A stretch of 64,000 bases of DNA, taken from contig NZ_JAGQAZ010000002.1 in NCBI RefSeq assembly GCF_024345375.1, forward strand, positions 1 through 64,000, written 5' to 3'. A model generated the notes under the pieces. The model made no database searches. It worked only from the letters and a program-made list of their open reading frames with translations, and was not told the origin of the DNA. This document shows, piece after piece, positions 34,866 through 44,358 of this stretch; position 1 is the first letter of the stretch, and each line of letters starts with the position of its first letter. The translations under genes and the position numbers were made by a program. This stretch comes from Cyanobium sp. WAJ14-Wanaka (lineage in GTDB: Bacteria > Cyanobacteriota > Cyanobacteriia > PCC-6307 > Cyanobiaceae).

Positions 34866-35579
34866 GTGGGCTCCGCAGCACAAACCACCCCCCTAAGGAT
34901 TGAGCGGCTCAGCTACAGCTGGCCCAACGGCCAATCGGCTCTGAGCCAGTGCCAGCTAGAGATCCCCCGCCCGGGCCTCTGGATGCTGGTGGGCACCAAC
35001 GGCAGCGGCAAAAGCACCCTGCTGCGCCTTATTGCCGGGCTGCTGGAGGCCAAAACCGGCCAAATCAGCACCCCGCTCAAGCCGGCCCTGGTGTTCCAAA
35101 ACCCTGACCACCAATTACTCCTGCCCAGTTGCAGCAGTGAGCTACTGCTCAGCCTGCCCGGGGGGCTTGGGGCCAGCGAGCGCAAAAAGCGCCTGGAGCA
35201 GGCCCTGCAACGGGTTGGGCTGGCGGGCTTCCAGCAGCGGCCAATCCACACCCTCAGTGGCGGCCAGAAGCAACGGCTCGCTATCGCCGGGGCCCTGGCC
35301 AGTGAAGCGGGGCTGCTGCTCCTCGATGAACCCACGGCCCTGCTGGATCCCCAAAGCCAAAGGGAGGCCCTTGAGCTGATCTACCAGCTCAGCCATCCCG
35401 GCCCCCAGCACAGCCAACCAGCCATCACGGCCCTATGGATCACCCATCGGCTCGAGGAGCTGCGGCGCTGCGATGGCGCAGCCCTGATGGAGCACGGCCG
35501 CATCGGGCCCTGGCAAAACGGCGCAGAGCTGGCGCAGCAACTGGCCACCCCCTTGCAGGGCGGCAGGGTCGAGAGGTAG
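34866..35579 (+). CDS. ABC transporter ATP-binding protein (ECF/CbiO-like)
   Basis: A 237-aa ATPase: Walker A GTNGSGKSTLL, FQNPDHQLLLP (Q-loop, the NPD pattern found in cobalt/ECF ATPases), signature LSGGQKQRLAIAG, Walker B LLLLDEPTALLD and a His switch ITHR. No membrane component is adjacent, so its transporter partner must lie elsewhere. GTG start directly after the UPF0367 stop. Followed by tRNA-Asn on the same strand. Confidence 0.9.
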   Translation: MGSAAQTTPLRIERLSYSWPNGQSALSQCQLEIPRPGLWMLVGTNGSGKSTLLRLIAGLLEAKTGQISTPLKPALVFQNPDHQLLLPSCSSELLLSLPGGLGASERKKRLEQALQRVGLAGFQQRPIHTLSGGQKQRLAIAGALASEAGLLLLDEPTALLDPQSQREALELIYQLSHPGPQHSQPAITALWITHRLEELRRCDGAALMEHGRIGPWQNGAELAQQLATPLQGGRVER

Positions 35580-35625
35580 GTTCTTGCAGCCGGATGGCCG
35601 GCAGCTTCATCTCCAGGAGCTTCAT

Positions 35626-35697
35626 TCCTCGGTAGCTCAGTGGTAGAGCGGTCGACTGTTAATCGATTGGTCGCAGGTTCGAATCCCGCCCGGGGAG
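35626..35697 (+). tRNA. tRNA-Asn (GTT)
   Basis: A 72-nt cloverleaf: acceptor TCCTCGG with CCGGGGA, D-arm GCTC...GAGC, anticodon loop CTGTTAA (GTT, Asn), T-arm with GGTTCGAATCC, discriminator G. No CCA encoded, so it is added by the enzyme (cca is in this window). Followed by a terminator. Confidence 0.97.
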
Positions 35698-35729
35698 TTT
35701 TTAAACACACGCCCCAGTAGGGCCCACCA

Positions 35730-35755
35730 AGCCGCCTCACCAGGGGCGGCTTTTT
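35730..35755 (+). terminator. terminator after tRNA-Asn
   Basis: GCCGCC pairs with GGCGGC around a loop, followed by TTTTT on the plus strand. Confidence 0.85.
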
Positions 35756-35946
35756 GCTGGCATCACAACAAACAACTGCAAAGAAAACCTAAAGAACGGC
35801 CGCCCTTCGCGGCAAAGGAGATACGGAAAAACGCTCACCGCCACAGGCTTGCTTCCTGATTTGCCGGCCAGTCGCTCCGCCAATCCGGGGCCGCCAGTGG
35901 CGCAGCAAGGCCTTTGACCCATCGATGGCTGCCAGATGGCGCAAAA

Positions 35947-36004
35947 AACCGCGAGAATCAAGCCACCAAAGTGCATCTGATTTGCTGCACTGGCGGTTGT
36001 TTTT
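35947..36004 (+). promoter_or_regulatory. stepped hairpin with U-run in the rpaA upstream region
   Basis: AACCGC, CCA and GTGCA (35947-35975) pair in the reverse order with TGCAC, TGG and CGGTT (35986-35998), interrupted by bulges, then GTTTTT. It could be an attenuator or the 3' end of a small RNA in the rpaA leader; the minus strand also ends in a T-run. The rest of 35756-36046 holds no gene I can support. Confidence 0.4.
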
Positions 36005-36046
36005 CAGAGCTCGTCTCCCCCAACGCCCTACTTCGAGCCCTTTGCC

Positions 36047-36772
36047 ATGAAGCCCTCAATCCTGCTGATCGAAGACGACAGCGACATGCGCGATCTGGTG
36101 GCTGGCCACCTCGAGCACGGTGGCTTCGATGTGCAGCGGGCCGATGACGGCATCAAGGGCCAGGCCCTGGCCCTGCAGTACAGCCCCGACCTGATCCTGC
36201 TCGACCTGATGCTGCCCAAGGTGGATGGGCTCACCCTCTGCCAACGCCTGCGCCGCGAAGAGCGCACCGCCAAGATCCCGATCCTGATGATCACCGCCCT
36301 AGGCGGCACCAAGGACAAGGTGAGCGGCTTCAATTCCGGCGCCGACGACTACCTCACCAAACCCTTTGACCTGGAGGAGTTGATGGTGCGGGTTAAGGCC
36401 CTGCTGCGCCGCAGCGACCGGGCACCGCTCTCCACTAAGCACAGCGAAATCCTCAGCTACAGCTGCCTCACCCTCGTGCCCGAGCGGTTTGAAGCGATTT
36501 GGTTCGACGAACCGGTGCGCCTCACCCACCTGGAGTTTGAGCTGCTGCACTGCCTGATGCAGCGCCACGGCCAAACCGTGTCTCCCTCCCTGATCCTCAA
36601 GGAGGTGTGGGGCTACGAGCCCGACGACGACATCGAGACGATCCGGGTGCACGTGCGCCACCTGCGCACCAAGTTGGAGCCCGACCCCCGCAAGCCCCGC
36701 TTCATCAAGACCGTCTACGGCGCCGGCTACTGCCTGGAATTGCCCCGGGCCGAACAGGCCGTCGCCAGCTAG
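36047..36772 (+). CDS. rpaA: OmpR-type response regulator RpaA
   Basis: Circadian output master regulator (target of SasA/CikA) and regulator of energy transfer from phycobilisomes. 241 aa: receiver with phospho-acceptor D53 in [22 protein letters not shown], then a DNA-binding winged helix. The linker and C-terminal half ([58 protein letters not shown]) are specific to RpaA rather than RpaB. ATG 36047. Its end overlaps the convergent holB. Confidence 0.94.
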   Translation: MKPSILLIEDDSDMRDLVAGHLEHGGFDVQRADDGIKGQALALQYSPDLILLDLMLPKVDGLTLCQRLRREERTAKIPILMITALGGTKDKVSGFNSGADDYLTKPFDLEELMVRVKALLRRSDRAPLSTKHSEILSYSCLTLVPERFEAIWFDEPVRLTHLEFELLHCLMQRHGQTVSPSLILKEVWGYEPDDDIETIRVHVRHLRTKLEPDPRKPRFIKTVYGAGYCLELPRAEQAVAS

Positions 36773-37752
36773 GGCGAACCAATCTCCAGCAGGGCCACTT
36801 CCCAGGCCAGGCGGGGCTGAACGTAGGCCTTTAGCTGGCTACGCAGCCGCTCCAGCCGCTTGAGCTGGTGGGTTGCTGCTGCGGACCCGTTTTGGCGCCA
36901 AAGCACCCACTGCCACCAATCCAGCAGCCACAGCTGTTGCTCCCCATCTAGCGCCTCAGCAAGGTCGCGGGCCAGCTCAAGGGCAGGCAGGGCGGCGCCA
37001 CCGCTTTGGCCCAGCTGGCGCAGCCGGTCGGCCAATCCCTCTGGCAAGGCCTGCCACTGCTGGCGATGGCGCAACAGGGCCCCGGGGGAGCCCGCCGCCA
37101 GCTCAATCAATTCCCTGGGATCTGCTTGATGCGGCTCCTGGTCGGAGCACACCTGGCTAGCGAGCACTGCGGCCAGCTGGTCAACGGAAAGCCTGCCAAA
37201 GGGGATTTGCTGGCAGCGGGAGCGAATCGTGGTGAGTAGTTGTTCGGGGGCTGCACTGATCAGGATTAGGCGGCCCTCACCTGGCTCCTCCAGGGTTTTA
37301 AGCAGGGCATTGGCGGCCGCTTCCGCCATCGCTTCTGCCCCATCCAGCACCACCATGCAGCCGGGGGCCTCCACCGCCCGGCGCGATAAAAAGCGCGACA
37401 CATCACGGATTTGCTCCAGCCGCAGCTGGGGCGCCGCCCGCCGGGAGATCCCCTGCTCAGCGGCCTGGGAAGCGGGGATCAACTGGCCCTTGTCGCTGTA
37501 GGTGGGCTCCACCCAGAGCAGGTCGGGATGGTTGCCCTCCTGCAGCCTGCGGCGCACGGCCAAATCCCCCTGGGGGCCAGCCAAAATCCCCTCCAAAAAG
37601 CGCAGGGCGGCGAGGCGGCGGCCCACTCCTTCGGGGCCGGCAAAGAGGTAGGCGGGGGCCAGCCGCTGCTGATCCAAGGCGGCCTCCAAAAGCGCCACGG
37701 CCTGGCCCTGGCCCACCAGATCGCCAAACAGCTCTCCCAGCGACCCAGCCAT
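36769..37752 (-). CDS. holB: DNA polymerase III delta' subunit
   Basis: Clamp-loader subunit, 327 aa. The AAA+ core is clear ([39 protein letters not shown], and the SRC-like IRSRCQQI), but the Walker A lysine is replaced (GVGRR), and the usual Zn cysteines are absent, in keeping with a delta' that does not hydrolyse ATP. ATG 37752 overlaps the tmk stop (TGATG); upstream in-frame codons to 37785 lie in tmk. Convergent with rpaA. Confidence 0.9.
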   Translation of the reverse strand: MAGSLGELFGDLVGQGQAVALLEAALDQQRLAPAYLFAGPEGVGRRLAALRFLEGILAGPQGDLAVRRRLQEGNHPDLLWVEPTYSDKGQLIPASQAAEQGISRRAAPQLRLEQIRDVSRFLSRRAVEAPGCMVVLDGAEAMAEAAANALLKTLEEPGEGRLILISAAPEQLLTTIRSRCQQIPFGRLSVDQLAAVLASQVCSDQEPHQADPRELIELAAGSPGALLRHRQQWQALPEGLADRLRQLGQSGGAALPALELARDLAEALDGEQQLWLLDWWQWVLWRQNGSAAATHQLKRLERLRSQLKAYVQPRLAWEVALLEIGSP

Positions 37753-38417
37753 CAGGTCTGGCCCAGCTGCAGCAAGCACTGGCAACAGGCCGCTGTGACC
37801 AGCTCGGGGGCCGCATCGGCATCCACCCGGGCCCAGCCGCGTTGGGCCGCCAGGGCCGCAAAGCCATCCCCCACCCGCTGCAGGAAGGCCTCCCCCGCCG
37901 CCTCGATCCGATCCGCCTGGCGATTCCCCCGCCGCCGCAGCGATTCAGCCAGGGGAATATCCAGCCAAAGGGTGAGGTCGGCCGTCAGGCCCCCGGTTGC
38001 CATGGCCTCCAGCTGCTCAATTAGGGCCAACGAGAGGCCCCGGCCGTAGCCCTGGTAGGCCGCCGTGGAGCCGGCAAAGCGGTCGCTGAGCACCCAATCA
38101 CCCCGCTCCAGGGCCGGGCGGATCGTTTGCTCCACATGCTGGGCCCGGTCGGCGGCATAGAGCAGTAATTCGGCAGTGGGCTCGGGGGCCGCCTCGCCCG
38201 GGGGGTGCAGCAGCAGCTGGCGCAGGGCCTGCCCCAATGCGGTGCCACCGGGTTCGCGGCTAACCACCAGCCGGCTGCCTGCCGCCATCAATCCACTGGC
38301 CGGCAACCAGGCCTGCAGGGCCTCGAGCTGGGTGCTTTTGCCGCAGCCATCAAGGCCCTCGAGCACCACAAACCGGCCGCTTGGCACCTGGGACCTAACC
38401 GCGCTGATGGCGGCCAT
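37752..38417 (-). CDS. tmk: thymidylate kinase
   Basis: dTMP to dTDP kinase, about 221 aa. P-loop EGLDGCGKSTQ, VVSREPGGT (DRx-like/substrate), LLLYAADRAQHVEQTI, DRFAGSTAAYQG and the lid RQADRIEAAGEAFLQRV. The ATG at 38417 lies within the Cu-ATPase 3' end; a GTG at 38387 just after that stop would give a shorter protein of more usual start. In the order Cu-ATPase-tmk-holB on the minus strand. Confidence 0.94.
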   Translation of the reverse strand: MAAISAVRSQVPSGRFVVLEGLDGCGKSTQLEALQAWLPASGLMAAGSRLVVSREPGGTALGQALRQLLLHPPGEAAPEPTAELLLYAADRAQHVEQTIRPALERGDWVLSDRFAGSTAAYQGYGRGLSLALIEQLEAMATGGLTADLTLWLDIPLAESLRRRGNRQADRIEAAGEAFLQRVGDGFAALAAQRGWARVDADAAPELVTAACCQCLLQLGQT

Positions 38418-40716
38418 CCTGGAGCAAGAGGGCATTGGCGACCACGGTGATCGAGCTCATCGCCATCAATAGGGCCGAGAAAGACGGCGTCAGCAGCAGC
38501 CCGTAGCGGGGCAACAGCACCCCCGCCGCCAGCGGCAAAACAATCAGGTTGTAGCCAAAGGCCCAGGCGAGGTTCTGGCGCACCTTGGCCATGGTGCGGC
38601 GAGCCAGCCCCAGGGCCAAGACCAACCCCTCCAGGCCATCCCCCAGCACCACCAGATCAGCGGTGTCCTGGGCGATCTGGGTGCCCGTTCCCACGGCAAT
38701 GCCGAGGTCGGCGGCGGCCAGGGCGGGGGCGTCATTGATGCCATCCCCCACCATCGCCAAGGTGCCCTGGTGGGGGAATTGGTCCAGGTGCTCAAGCTTC
38801 TGCTCGGGCCTGAGCTCCCAGGCCAATTCCTCGGGCCTTAGCCCCAGCAGGGCGCCGAGTTGTTGGACGGGCTGCTGGCGATCGCCACTGAGCAAACCCA
38901 GCTGCAGGCCCATGGCCCGGAGCTGCTGGATCACCAGGGCCGCATCGCGGCGGGGTTGGTCCTGAACCGCCACCAAACCCAGCACCCCCTGGCGATTCGC
39001 CACCGCCAGGACCGTGGCCCCATCGGCCTCGAGCCGCTGCTGGCGGCCAGGGAGATCGGCCAGGTCGCCGGCTGGGGCTGGGGCTTGCGCTGGCAGGGAA
39101 GGATCAAGGCCGGCCTGCACCCAGGCGAGCCTGCCCACCCGGTAGTGCTCACCCTTAACTATGCCTTCCACGCCCTGGCCCGCCACGCTGCGGCAATCGC
39201 TGGTTTCAAGCAGCGGTAGCTCCAGCCGCTGGGCCTCCACCAGCAGCGCATAGGCCAGGGGATGGCGGCTGCTGGCCTCGAGGCTGGCGGCCAACTGAAG
39301 CAGGGCATGTTCAGCCGATGGGAACTGCCCAGCTGCCATTGCCCCGGGCGTAAATGTTTCGATGGCGATCACCACCGGGCGCCCCAGGGTGAGGGTGCCG
39401 GTTTTGTCGAACAAGATCGCCCCCACCTGGGCGGCCGCCTCAATCGCATCACCACCGCGAAATAGCAGCCCAGCTCGGGCCGCCTGGCCGGAGCCCACCG
39501 TGATCGCCGTGGGGGTGGCGAGGCCGAGCGCACAGGGACAGGCCACCACCAGCACCGAAATCGATAACTGCAGCGCCAGGGCCAGGGGGGTGGTGGCATG
39601 GGCCCCCAGCACCTGGGGCCAGAGGGCCGCGCCCCATTGCCACCAAAAAACAAAGGTGACTAGGGCCAAGCCCAACACCAGGAAAGTGAACTGGCCCGCC
39701 AAGCGATCAACCAGGCGCTGGATTGGGGCCTTGCGCGCCTGGGCCTGCTCCACCAGGCGAATGATTCGGGCGATGGCGCTATCGCTGCCGCAGCGGCTCA
39801 CCTCCAGCTCCAAGGGGGCCTCCAAGTTGAGGCTGCCGGCTGCCAGTTCGGTGTCGACCGTGGCCTGCAGCGGCAGGGGTTCGCCCGTGAGTCCGGACAC
39901 GTCCACCGCCGATGCCCCGGCGCGCACCACCCCATCCACCGGCACCCGATCGCCAGGTAGCAGTTGCAGCCGGTCACCAGGGCGCAGGCCCCCGACCCGC
40001 ACGCTCCGGGGCGGCCCTTCCCCCATCAACAGTTGGGCCGTATCTGGCTGCAGGGAGGCGAGATCCTCCAGGGCGCGGCCTGTGCGGAAGCGGGCCCGCT
40101 CCTCCAGGAACCTCCCCAACAGCACAAATCCCAGCAGCAGCACCGGCTCATTGAAAAAACAGGGCCAGCCGCTCTCTGGCCAAAACAGGCCCACCCCACT
40201 GGCCAGGTAGGCACTGGCCAGGCCCAAGCCCACCAGGGTGTCCATGCTGGGCATCCCCGCCCAGGCCCCCTGCCAACCGCGCACCAGGATTGGCCTACCG
40301 GGCCCCGCCAGCGCCACGGTGGCCACCAGGCCATGGAAGCCCATGGAGCCCAGCTGGCCCAGGTGCCCGAACACCGACACCACCAGCAGGGCCAGGGCCA
40401 CCACCAACTGGCGCCACTGCTCCCACCAATTGCGGTGCTGAAGCCGCTCGCGGCGGGAGCTGATCTCCTGACCCACCTCCCGCAGCCTGGCCTGGAAGCC
40501 CAGGGCCGCCAATGCCTTCTGGATCGGCTCGAGGGAGGCCCCCTGGTCCGCCGCGGCCAGGGCCAGATCTAGCTGCACCCAGGCGGTGCGGGTCAACAAA
40601 TTGACACTGGCCTGCTGCACCCCCGGTTGCTCCAGCAGCCGCTGCTCCACGGCACGCACGCAGCCACCGCACTTCATCCCCTCGATCTCGAGCAGCAGAG
40701 GTTCTGAAGCGAACAA
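38395..40716 (-). CDS. copper-translocating P1B-type ATPase
   Basis: A 773-aa membrane pump moving Cu(I) toward the thylakoid lumen/periplasm or out (CtaA/PacS class). N-terminal heavy-metal domain with MKCGGC (C16, C19), then eight helices: SVLVVACPCALG (CPC), DKTGTLT (phosphorylation), SRHPLAYAL (HP) and VGDGINDAPALAAADLG (hinge). Start TTG 40716, since no ATG/GTG lies closer to the first metal site. It probably supplies Cu to plastocyanin. Divergent from ycf3 (72 bp). Confidence 0.92.
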   Translation of the reverse strand: MFASEPLLLEIEGMKCGGCVRAVEQRLLEQPGVQQASVNLLTRTAWVQLDLALAAADQGASLEPIQKALAALGFQARLREVGQEISSRRERLQHRNWWEQWRQLVVALALLVVSVFGHLGQLGSMGFHGLVATVALAGPGRPILVRGWQGAWAGMPSMDTLVGLGLASAYLASGVGLFWPESGWPCFFNEPVLLLGFVLLGRFLEERARFRTGRALEDLASLQPDTAQLLMGEGPPRSVRVGGLRPGDRLQLLPGDRVPVDGVVRAGASAVDVSGLTGEPLPLQATVDTELAAGSLNLEAPLELEVSRCGSDSAIARIIRLVEQAQARKAPIQRLVDRLAGQFTFLVLGLALVTFVFWWQWGAALWPQVLGAHATTPLALALQLSISVLVVACPCALGLATPTAITVGSGQAARAGLLFRGGDAIEAAAQVGAILFDKTGTLTLGRPVVIAIETFTPGAMAAGQFPSAEHALLQLAASLEASSRHPLAYALLVEAQRLELPLLETSDCRSVAGQGVEGIVKGEHYRVGRLAWVQAGLDPSLPAQAPAPAGDLADLPGRQQRLEADGATVLAVANRQGVLGLVAVQDQPRRDAALVIQQLRAMGLQLGLLSGDRQQPVQQLGALLGLRPEELAWELRPEQKLEHLDQFPHQGTLAMVGDGINDAPALAAADLGIAVGTGTQIAQDTADLVVLGDGLEGLVLALGLARRTMAKVRQNLAWAFGYNLIVLPLAAGVLLPRYGLLLTPSFSALLMAMSSITVVANALLLQDGRHQRG

Positions 40717-40788
40717 AACGGCAGCATTAACCTCAGCAGAGGCTAGGCAGATCGGTGAGAATGGTGCCCAAGCAGCTTTTGTAGGCCG

Positions 40789-41310
40789 GTGCCCCGCTCC
40801 CAACGCAACGACAACTTCATCGATAAGAGCTTCACGGTGATGGCCGACCTGATCCTCAAGGTCATCCCCACCAACCGCCGCGCCAAGGAGGCCTTCGCCT
40901 ACTACCGGGATGGCATGAGCGCCCAGGCCGACGGGGAATACGCCGAAGCCCTCGACAACTACCAAGAGGCCCTCACCCTCGAAGACGATCCCCTCGACCG
41001 GGCCTTCATCATTTACAACATGGCCCTGGTGTACGCCAGCAACGGTGAGCACCACAAGGCCCTCGACCAATACGGCGCCGCCCTAGAGCTCAACAGCAAG
41101 ATGCCCCAGGCCCTCAACAACATGGCGGTGATCCACCATCACCTGGGCTCGATTGCTGAAGAAAAGGGCGAAGCCGATGAGGCCGACCGCTGCTACGACC
41201 AGGCCGCTGACCTCTGGGGCAAGGCGATCCGCCTAGCCCCCAACAACTACATCGAGGCCCAGAACTGGCTGAAAACCAGCGGCCGCGACAGCGTCGATGT
41301 CTATTTCTGA
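40789..41310 (+). CDS. ycf3: photosystem I assembly protein Ycf3
   Basis: TPR protein needed for PSI core assembly. 173 aa beginning [28 protein letters not shown] (GTG codes the first Met) and including [28 protein letters not shown] and [15 protein letters not shown]. Three TPRs. Full length. The GTG start is supported by the highly conserved N-terminus. Confidence 0.96.
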   Translation: MPRSQRNDNFIDKSFTVMADLILKVIPTNRRAKEAFAYYRDGMSAQADGEYAEALDNYQEALTLEDDPLDRAFIIYNMALVYASNGEHHKALDQYGAALELNSKMPQALNNMAVIHHHLGSIAEEKGEADEADRCYDQAADLWGKAIRLAPNNYIEAQNWLKTSGRDSVDVYF

Positions 41311-41364
41311 GCAGAGCGGGTTGCCCCGCCAAAATCGCAGCTCTTCACCAGCTGATCAACCCCT

Positions 41365-41637
41365 TTACACCGTGTCGTGGCTACCGATATCGATCGGAAT
41401 CAGGAGCTGGCCCTCAATTAAGAGCTCAAGGGTGATTCGGTAACTGATGTTGATTGATACGGAATGCAGCCCACTCAATCGCCCCTTTAGGGCATGCAAT
41501 CGCAAGGAGGGGTGACGGGGATTTGCCTCAAGCAGCAAGAGAGTCTTGAGATACTTTTCACGTAGATCTGGATGCCGGCTTAAGAAACGAGAGGCTTTGC
41601 GGTTGTAACTCTCGTTAAATAGCAGCTTCCAGCTCAA
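41365..41637 (-). CDS. type II toxin, RelE/ParE-YafQ superfamily
   Basis: A 90-aa basic protein with the RelE fold: FNESYNRKASRFLSRHPDLREKY at the N-terminus, then HALKGRLSGLHSVSINISYRITLELL and terminal IDIGSHDTV. The late His (SHD) and Arg residues are as expected for a ribosome-dependent mRNA interferase. ATG overlaps the upstream antitoxin stop (ATGA), the normal order. Lower GC than the neighbouring core genes, hinting at transfer. Confidence 0.87.
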   Translation of the reverse strand: MSWKLLFNESYNRKASRFLSRHPDLREKYLKTLLLLEANPRHPSLRLHALKGRLSGLHSVSINISYRITLELLIEGQLLIPIDIGSHDTV

Positions 41638-41903
41638 GACAGCTCAGCCGCCAGAGCATCAAGACGATCCAGGTGGGCTTCAGCCGATTCTTCGACAAAC
41701 CTTCCTGCCACCACCTCGGCACGGGCCTCCAAAAGGGCGAGTTCTAATTCCAAATCACGTAGGCGCTGAAACTCCACCGTTTCCATCACCACATAGCGCA
41801 GGTGACCACGCACGGATACACCAGCTTCACGCTCGTTTTGCAACGCCCGGGAAATGGCAGCAAGCCCTGCCGTTTTTAGCTCGTTGGCCGAGACAATTTG
41901 CAT
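41634..41903 (-). CDS. antitoxin, Phd/YefM-like
   Basis: An 89-aa acidic protein: MQIVSANELKTAGLAAISRAL (N-terminal DNA-binding part, as in Phd/YefM) and an acidic helical C-terminal half rich in E, A and L that would wrap the toxin. First gene of the TA operon; a palindrome lies over its start codon. The exact antitoxin class is less sure than the toxin. Confidence 0.78.
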   Translation of the reverse strand: MQIVSANELKTAGLAAISRALQNEREAGVSVRGHLRYVVMETVEFQRLRDLELELALLEARAEVVAGRFVEESAEAHLDRLDALAAELS

Positions 41904-41908
41904 TGCAA
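41898..41908. promoter_or_regulatory. palindrome at the antitoxin start, possible autoregulatory operator
   Basis: TTGCA-T-TGCAA, a perfect 5-bp inverted repeat, spans the antitoxin ATG region (start codon 41901-41903). TA operons are usually autorepressed by such sites. Short, so it may be chance. Confidence 0.4.
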
Positions 41909-42020
41909 TGGAAAGCTCTCTTTAGATCATACGCATAACCGCACGGTTTAAAGTACTGTTCACCATCGGATTCCGGCCCGGGTGAAGCATGGCGAAAAAC
42001 TCGGCGAACCAAACCTGATA

Positions 42021-43505
42021 TCAATCCCGATCTTCGGCCGGGTTGACCCCCAGGGCCGCCACCAGGGCTTCGGCGACCGTGCCCGCCTCCAGCAGCTGCA
42101 GGCCGATGCCGGCGGCGACCTTGGCCATGCCGCTGCCCTTAGGAACCACCGCCCGGGTGAAGCCCAGGCGGGCGGCCTCGCCTAGCCGCAGCTCCAGCTG
42201 GCCCACCGCCCGCAGCTGGCCACCCAAGCCCAACTCCCCCACCAGCACCGTGCCTGGCGGCAGGCAGAGATCCCGGTAGCTGGCCACAACCGCCGCGGCC
42301 ACCCCCAGATCCGCTGCCGGTTCCTCCACCTCCAGGCCACCGGCCACCGCCAGGTAGCAATCAAATCGGCTGAGGGGCAGGCCCAGGTGCTTTTCGAGCA
42401 CCGCCAGGATCTGGTGCAGGCGGTTGGCGGCGATGCCGGTGGCGCTGCGGCGCGGGCTCGCATAGCTGGTGGTGCTCACCAGGGCCTGGAGCTCCACCAC
42501 CAGCGGCCTGGTGCCCTCACAGGCCACGATCGTGGCGGTGCCGGCGCTGGGTTCCTCGCTGCCTAAAAACAACTCACTGGGGTTGCTGACCTCGGCCAGG
42601 CCCCGATCGCGCATCTCAAAAACCCCCAGCTCATGGGTGGCGCCAAAGCGGTTTTTGACCGCCCGCAGCAGCCGATGGCTGGCAAAGCGATCGCCTTCGA
42701 AGGTGAGCACCGCATCCACCAGGTGCTCGAGCACCTTGGGCCCGGCCAAGGCACCCTCCTTGGTCACATGGCCCACCAAAAGAAGGGCCGTGTCCTGGCG
42801 CTTGGCAATGCGGGCTAAAGCCGCAGCGCATTCGCGCACCTGGGCCACCGAGCCCGGGGCACTGCCCAGTTCGGCGTCGTGCAGGGCCTGGATGCTGTCG
42901 ATGATGGCCACCGCCGGCCGCAACGATTCGAGCTCCTGCAGCACCAGTTCCAGGTCGGTTTCGGCCAGGAGCTGCAGATCGGCCACTCCAGGGGCCTGTT
43001 CCAGGGATTCCTGGGCCTCCGGCAATTCCGGCGGGGATTCGCCCATCTCCGCCAGGCGCCGCCAGCGCAACTTCACCTGCTGGGCCGACTCCTCAGCGCT
43101 CACATAGAGCACCGAGGTGCGGGCCGCCATCGCCCTGCAGCTCTGCAGCAGCAGGGTCGATTTACCGATGCCGGGGTCGCCACCCAACAGCACCAAAGAG
43201 CCGGGCACCAGCCCCCCCCCCAGGACCCTGTCGAATTCGGCATAGCCGCTGGCCAGCCGCTGCAAAGGCCGCTCCCCCACCGCATGGATCGGCTCCGAAC
43301 GCTTGGGCCTGCCCCCGGCCAACTCCCCCGTCAACTCGCCTGCGGCGGCAACGGGTCTGCGGCGGCGGCTATCGGCGGCAGGGGCAGAAGACTGCTTCTG
43401 CTCGATCAGGGTGTTCCAGCTGCCACAACTGGAGCATTTGCCAAAAAATTGGCGGGTCTGGGCCCCACAGCTGGTGCACACAAATACGGAATGGGACTTG
43501 GCCAA
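42021..43505 (-). CDS. radA: DNA repair protein RadA
   Basis: RecA-related branch-migration helicase, 494 aa. A C4 zinc finger (FVCTSCGAQTRQFFGKCSSCG) is followed by a RecA-like ATPase with Walker A GGDPGIGKSTLL, the RadA-specific KNRFG motif (VKNRFGATHELG) and a C-terminal Lon-protease-like domain (VAGGLEVEEPAADLGVAAA). Start ATG 43505. Separated by 117 bp from the TA operon, with no other feature between. Confidence 0.96.
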   Translation of the reverse strand: MAKSHSVFVCTSCGAQTRQFFGKCSSCGSWNTLIEQKQSSAPAADSRRRRPVAAAGELTGELAGGRPKRSEPIHAVGERPLQRLASGYAEFDRVLGGGLVPGSLVLLGGDPGIGKSTLLLQSCRAMAARTSVLYVSAEESAQQVKLRWRRLAEMGESPPELPEAQESLEQAPGVADLQLLAETDLELVLQELESLRPAVAIIDSIQALHDAELGSAPGSVAQVRECAAALARIAKRQDTALLLVGHVTKEGALAGPKVLEHLVDAVLTFEGDRFASHRLLRAVKNRFGATHELGVFEMRDRGLAEVSNPSELFLGSEEPSAGTATIVACEGTRPLVVELQALVSTTSYASPRRSATGIAANRLHQILAVLEKHLGLPLSRFDCYLAVAGGLEVEEPAADLGVAAAVVASYRDLCLPPGTVLVGELGLGGQLRAVGQLELRLGEAARLGFTRAVVPKGSGMAKVAAGIGLQLLEAGTVAEALVAALGVNPAEDRD

Positions 43506-43611
43506 GGGGAATCGGAGCGGGCGATGTGTGAAGAAAGGTGGCGTTAGGTGAACTGTTAGGCCCTATGGCCCTTTCAGTGGGCAGATCCGATGTAACAGCA
43601 ACGCTGCGGCG

Positions 43612-44358
43612 ATGACGGCTACCTCACCCGCAAAAGAAACGATCCTTGTTGTCGACGACGAGGCCAGCATCCGGCGGATCCTGGAAACCAGGCTTTCGAT
43701 GATTGGTTATCAGGTGGTGACCGCCTGCGATGGCGTCGAAGCCCTGGAGATCTTTAACCGCATCAACCCAGACCTGGTGGTGCTCGACGTAATGATGCCC
43801 AGGCTTGATGGCTATGGGGTCTGCCAGGAGCTGCGCAAGGAGTCGGATGTGCCGATCGTGATGCTCACCGCCCTGGGCGACGTGGCGGATCGCATCACTG
43901 GGCTCGAGCTAGGAGCCGACGACTACGTGGTCAAACCCTTCAGCCCCAAGGAGCTGGAGGCCCGGATTCGCTGCGTGCTGCGGCGGGCCGACAAGGAGCT
44001 GGGCCCCGGCAAACCCAATTCGGGCCTGCTCTTGGTCAGCAACCTGCGGATCGACACCAACAAGCGCCAGGTGTATCGCGGTGATGAGCGGATCCGCCTG
44101 ACCGGCATGGAATTCAGCCTGCTGGAGCTGCTGGTCAGCCGCTCCGGTGAGCCCTTTGGTCGGGGTGAAATTCTCAAGGAGGTGTGGGGCTACACCCCTG
44201 AGCGTCATGTAGATACCCGGGTGGTGGATGTTCACATCTCCCGGCTTCGCTCCAAACTGGAGGATGATCCTGCCAACCCCGAGCTGATCCTCACGGCTCG
44301 GGGTACCGGATATCTGTTCCAACGCATCGTTGAAGCCGTTGCCCCTGAAGGAGCCTGA
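43612..44358 (+). CDS. rpaB: OmpR-type response regulator RpaB
   Basis: Essential regulator of photosynthesis and high-light genes that binds HLR1 boxes. 248 aa: phospho-acceptor D59 in LVVLDVMMPRLDG, ADDYVVKPFSPKELEARIRCVLRR and a winged helix. Differs from RpaA in TGMEFSLLELLVSRSG and GTGYLFQRI, specific to RpaB/Ycf27. ATG 43612. The plsX frame overlaps its end by 29 bp. Confidence 0.94.
   Translation: MTATSPAKETILVVDDEASIRRILETRLSMIGYQVVTACDGVEALEIFNRINPDLVVLDVMMPRLDGYGVCQELRKESDVPIVMLTALGDVADRITGLELGADDYVVKPFSPKELEARIRCVLRRADKELGPGKPNSGLLLVSNLRIDTNKRQVYRGDERIRLTGMEFSLLELLVSRSGEPFGRGEILKEVWGYTPERHVDTRVVDVHISRLRSKLEDDPANPELILTARGTGYLFQRIVEAVAPEGA

Noticed and set aside
35737-35976. 79-codon minus-strand frame after tRNA-Asn
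   Set aside because: Runs through the tRNA terminator, no SD, no plausible domain, Cys/Pro-rich random-looking composition.
36769-37785. HolB as an ATPase with canonical Walker A
   Set aside because: The P-loop lysine is replaced by Arg (GVGRR) and Zn cysteines are missing; annotated as non-ATPase delta' instead.
43577-43588. 12-mer GTGGGCAGATCC shared upstream of rpaB and at 45679-45690 before fabH
   Set aside because: In fabH it abuts the start codon, so it cannot be the same promoter element; chance repeats of this length are expected in a window of this size.
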